64,000 bases of DNA from Chryseobacterium formosense (lineage in GTDB: Bacteria > Bacteroidota > Bacteroidia > Flavobacteriales > Weeksellaceae), in the NCBI RefSeq assembly GCF_900116415.1, contig NZ_FPAP01000001.1:372001-436000 (forward strand), in the 5' to 3' direction. Shown here one piece after another: positions 61,261 through 64,000 of the stretch. Both the position numbers and the translations under genes were made by a program. The notes under the pieces are model-generated. The model was not told the origin of the DNA. It saw only the letters and a program-made list of their open reading frames with translations, and did no database searches. Positions within the stretch are counted from its first letter, which is position 1, and each line of letters opens with the position of its first letter.

Positions 61261-63483
61261 CTACCCTTTTGGAACTTCTGAAACACTTGAAGGAAATGTG
61301 ATAATGAATTTTGTGCCCTCATTCTCAACACTTTCAAAATCGATACTTCCATTGAGTTTCTTCATGATATTTTCAACGATCGATAGACCTACACCACTAC
61401 CAAAGTAGGATCTGGTATTGGACATTCTATTGAAAATTTTAAATACATCTCTTTTTGAAGTATAAGGGATCCCGATTCCATTATCCGATACCTCGAAAAC
61501 AACATTTTCATCTTTACGGTAAGAACAGATGTGGATATGGGCATCAGAACCTTTTTTTGATGAATATTTGACAGCATTGGTAATGATGTTTTGGAAGACC
61601 TGTGCGACCATACTTTTTTCTCCCCGGATCCCAAATATATTTTCAATAGTGACCTGAGCGCGGTCGTTATATGATAATTTAGCATCCGAGATCGATTTCT
61701 CAATGATCTTAACGGGGTCAATGTCAACGATGTCATATTCTGAATATTTAAGTCTGCTCAGTCTAAGGACATTCGCCATCATATCAGACATGTTATCGAT
61801 CTCATTGAGAACATTGTTGATCAGCTTGATATTCTTGTTCTCAGTATTCAGTTTGGCCATGATCTGCATATTGAGTTTCATCACTGTCAGAGGTGTTGCA
61901 AGGTCGTGCGAGATCGTATGGGAGTACGCGTCAAGTTCATCATTCACCCTGCCCAGTTCAGAATTGACCTTGTGAAGTTCCGCATTGAGATTGCTGATAT
62001 AAAATAACTGTTCCTGTATGGTGCGGTCTATCGTTTCCCTTAGAGCTATGATCCTTCGTTTATCTTTTGAATCCCATGATGCAGACCGTTCCAAGACCTC
62101 TTCGTCGAAAACCTCGAAAGATTGTCGTGGCGAGACTACTTTGGTCTTTTCATCAAAGATCTTGATCGTTTTGATCTTATTTTCCTTTTTTCCTGCCCAG
62201 CTGATATGCTGCTTGAACTCGCCCCTAAACCACATGATGATATTTCCCCGGTCCCTGTTCAAAAAAGAGATCGCAATACCGCAACAGCTCTTGTCCAGGC
62301 CAAGCTTTTTCCCATGGGTCTTGTAAAAAGAATCATCATAGAAGATCTTATCTTCCAGGTTCTTCTGGGCCCAAGCCGAAATTTTTTTCAGGGCACTGCC
62401 AGAAGGTGTCCTTCCACTGCTTTTGATCTCACCGTCTATGATGGTCGCAAGACCATCTGTCTCCGAGATCTCCCTCATCGTATTGATGTGGCGGGAGAAA
62501 GACTCAGCTATACTTTGAAATGCCAGCAGTTCAATTTTCAGATCCAGACATTTTTCCAACAGGATCCTGTCATACTCCATGGTGTATGCGGAGAGAAAGG
62601 AGTGGTAGGAGTTTGCAGCAATGAATGTTGCAATCTCGGCACTGATCCTATGGTCAAGATCTATATGTTTTTGATAGGTACTATGGCAGGTTACAAGACC
62701 CCACAGCTCATTATCTATGATGATCGATATGCTGAAACTGGATGCAATTTTAGCATTGATCAGATATTCAACGTGAATGGGAGATAATGCTCTGACACTC
62801 GATATTGTAAGGTCCACCTTTTCAATATTGCTCAGTATCTTGACAGGCTTGTCATTCACATCGCTTAAGATCCTTTTGAAATTTTTAAGATATAGTGCCC
62901 TCGCCTGGGAAGGAATGTCACTTTCCGGGTAATGCAGGTCGAGATAACTTTCCATATTGGCATTCTTTGCCTCGGCAATGACCTTTCCACTTTTGTCCTC
63001 ATTGAATTGATAGACCATGACGCGGTCGTAGTCCGTGATCTCTTTGATCTTTTCAACCAAAAATTCCCAGATGTTCGAGCCTTGTCTATTTGAGATCAGA
63101 TTTTTGATCTTCTTAACCAGCAGGCTATTGTCTTTCGCATTTAAGATACAGCTTTCAAGTTCAACGTAGATAATATCATTGTGCCTGTAAAAAGTGATAT
63201 GATATTCGATCCCATCAATGGCAATTCTGTCGATATATTTTACATCTTCCTCTGCGGACGACATCACAAACAGAAACTGTGGGCTTTCAAAGATGAACCT
63301 AAGTTCGGGGATATCAATGGTTTTTTGCCCTAAGAAGGACTGGTCGATCTTACAAATATGATCGATATTTTCACTATAAAATTCGATCTTATTCGTCAAT
63401 GCACCTATACCTATCAGATACCCAAAACTTTGGATGTAGCCTGGCTGATGTATTATGATCTCATTGCACTCTACTGCTCTCAT
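61261..63483 (-). CDS. Bacteriophytochrome sensor histidine kinase
   Basis: Red/far-red light receptor of 740 residues, soluble. PAS (~1-115), GAF (~125-300), PHY (~310-480), HisKA (~505-570) and HATPase (~610-735). Cys6 in VECNEIIIHQPGYIQSFG is at the position of the biliverdin-attaching Cys; GAF has PESDIPSQAR (PxSDIP) and SPIHVEYLINAKIASSFSIS; PHY has the tongue motif SPRQSFEVF and WFRGEFKQHISW. His526 in SHDLATPL is the phospho-acceptor, with DNGIGIP and GSGVGLSIV in the ATPase. No heme oxygenase or response regulator is next to it inside the window. N-terminus unusually short before the Cys. Confidence 0.93.
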   Translation of the reverse strand: MRAVECNEIIIHQPGYIQSFGYLIGIGALTNKIEFYSENIDHICKIDQSFLGQKTIDIPELRFIFESPQFLFVMSSAEEDVKYIDRIAIDGIEYHITFYRHNDIIYVELESCILNAKDNSLLVKKIKNLISNRQGSNIWEFLVEKIKEITDYDRVMVYQFNEDKSGKVIAEAKNANMESYLDLHYPESDIPSQARALYLKNFKRILSDVNDKPVKILSNIEKVDLTISSVRALSPIHVEYLINAKIASSFSISIIIDNELWGLVTCHSTYQKHIDLDHRISAEIATFIAANSYHSFLSAYTMEYDRILLEKCLDLKIELLAFQSIAESFSRHINTMREISETDGLATIIDGEIKSSGRTPSGSALKKISAWAQKNLEDKIFYDDSFYKTHGKKLGLDKSCCGIAISFLNRDRGNIIMWFRGEFKQHISWAGKKENKIKTIKIFDEKTKVVSPRQSFEVFDEEVLERSASWDSKDKRRIIALRETIDRTIQEQLFYISNLNAELHKVNSELGRVNDELDAYSHTISHDLATPLTVMKLNMQIMAKLNTENKNIKLINNVLNEIDNMSDMMANVLRLSRLKYSEYDIVDIDPVKIIEKSISDAKLSYNDRAQVTIENIFGIRGEKSMVAQVFQNIITNAVKYSSKKGSDAHIHICSYRKDENVVFEVSDNGIGIPYTSKRDVFKIFNRMSNTRSYFGSGVGLSIVENIMKKLNGSIDFESVENEGTKFIITFPSSVSEVPKG

Positions 63484-63553
63484 ACATTAAATTCTTAAAA
63501 TGAAATTAGGATCATCGATCTTCTGTAACCACAATTCCAATTTGACTCTTATG

Positions 63554-63561
63554 CAAATTTA
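63554..63561 (-). promoter_or_regulatory. -7 box of the bacteriophytochrome gene
   Basis: TAAATTTG on the minus strand, perfect TAnnTTTG, about 70 bases before the start at 63483. Confidence 0.5.
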
Positions 63562-63918
63562 TAAAAAATAAAGATGACCAAAAACAAGCCGTCATGGCAA
63601 ATATTTACGGTTGAAGAATATCTGATCTTAAGCACTGATCATAGAGTCACATAAGTTTTTCCATCAAGGGCTGTGGAAATCTATATAAAATTTCATCATT
63701 GACCGTTGTCCTTTTCAACAAGCTTCCTTTCTGATCCGATCGTAGTTTTATTGTATGGTGAATGTCGATCTTTTTGACAATATATTCATTTCTAAAACCA
63801 AAGATCTTTTCGGTACTACGAAAAGGTAGTGATTTTATATGATGGGCAATTTTCAACTTTACCCCAATAAAAAGTTGATCAACTGTTCAAATCATTATTA
63901 ACATCAAAAAATCACATT
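63562..63918. other. Intergenic region, no supported gene
   Basis: Space between the divergent phytochrome gene and the partial gene at the window end. A 69-codon minus-strand ORF (63647-63856) is open but matches nothing I know. Confidence 0.35.
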
Positions 63919-64000
63919 ATGAATATCGAAAGAACAGAATTTATTGCATGGATGGAGAAGGTCATGGAGCGATTCGACATCCTCAAAGAACAAGTCAGTT
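63919..64000 (+). CDS. Start of a probable helix-turn-helix protein (cut by window end)
   Basis: Twenty-seven codons, beginning MNIERTEFIAWMEKVMERFD and running out of the window. This N-terminus resembles small helix-turn-helix (excisionase-like) proteins that are common near conjugative elements in Bacteroidota; with so few residues the call is weak. Confidence 0.4.
   Translation, partial: MNIERTEFIAWMEKVMERFDILKEQVS

Noticed and set aside
62122..62787. 221-codon ORF on the plus strand inside the phytochrome gene
   Set aside because: Antisense shadow; the opposite frame has clear phytochrome and kinase motifs.
63647..63856. 69-codon minus-strand ORF
   Set aside because: No family, no promoter or hairpin around it, and not distinguishable from a chance ORF.

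Overview
The window reads as chromosome of a flavobacterium, most likely Weeksellaceae (Chryseobacterium, Epilithonimonas or Kaistella type). The reasons are an AT-rich sequence, almost no Shine-Dalgarno sequences, Bacteroidota -7 boxes of the form TAnnTTTG (or GGAAnTTTG), many AraC and LytTR regulators, and families typical of this phylum (fused CzcA-TolC, DUF6660, DUF6268, GH95). The genus is an inference. I see no rRNA, tRNA, CRISPR array or complete insertion sequence.

Region 1 (1-23,800) is dense with small redox and detoxification genes: the 3' end of a type II NADH dehydrogenase, five SDR-type reductases, an FMN reductase, a zinc and an iron alcohol dehydrogenase, an aldo/keto reductase, a Gfo/Idh/MocA oxidoreductase, several alpha/beta hydrolases, SnoaL/NTF2-like proteins, two PPC/DUF296 proteins, panB, a YceI lipoprotein and an operon with a DOPA-dioxygenase-like enzyme. 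Four AraC and one Crp/Fnr regulators are scattered among them. One gene, a DUF1275 membrane protein, is frameshifted by one extra G. Region 2 (24,000-37,600) holds a GH95 fucosidase, then a metal-resistance operon (Cys-rich small protein, CzcA-TolC fusion, CzcB, Zn/Cd-type P-ATPase), an AraC regulator, an inositol-monophosphatase-like protein and an NAD(P)-binding protein.

At about 37,625-37,744 there is a 39-residue remnant of the C-terminus of an aldehyde dehydrogenase. Sequence of a different style starts immediately beyond it: region 3 (37,850-47,330) has a TolC/MFP/RND drug-efflux operon, a LytS/LytTR two-component system on the opposite strand, and a two-gene operon (unknown protein plus DUF6268 outer-membrane protein). 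All three transcription units carry the same tandem operator, two GGTTnGTATAA-like repeats exactly 21 bp apart, so this looks like a self-contained LytTR regulon.

Region 4 (47,725-51,805) is a sulfur/persulfide module: a Crp/Fnr regulator, a TauE/SafE exporter, a CstB-like persulfide dioxygenase with two rhodanese domains, and two YeeE/YedE halves. An identical 23-nt sequence sits before the exporter and before the dioxygenase, each 31 bp from a -7-like box.

Region 5 (51,936-64,000) looks accessory: a secreted pectate-lyase-like protein, two poorly known proteins (one PD-(D/E)XK nuclease-like), an error-prone polymerase cassette (DnaE2-like, DinB, divergent LexA-like regulator with a palindromic operator), AlkB, a small unknown protein, a bacteriophytochrome histidine kinase with its biliverdin cysteine, and the first 27 codons of a probable helix-turn-helix protein.
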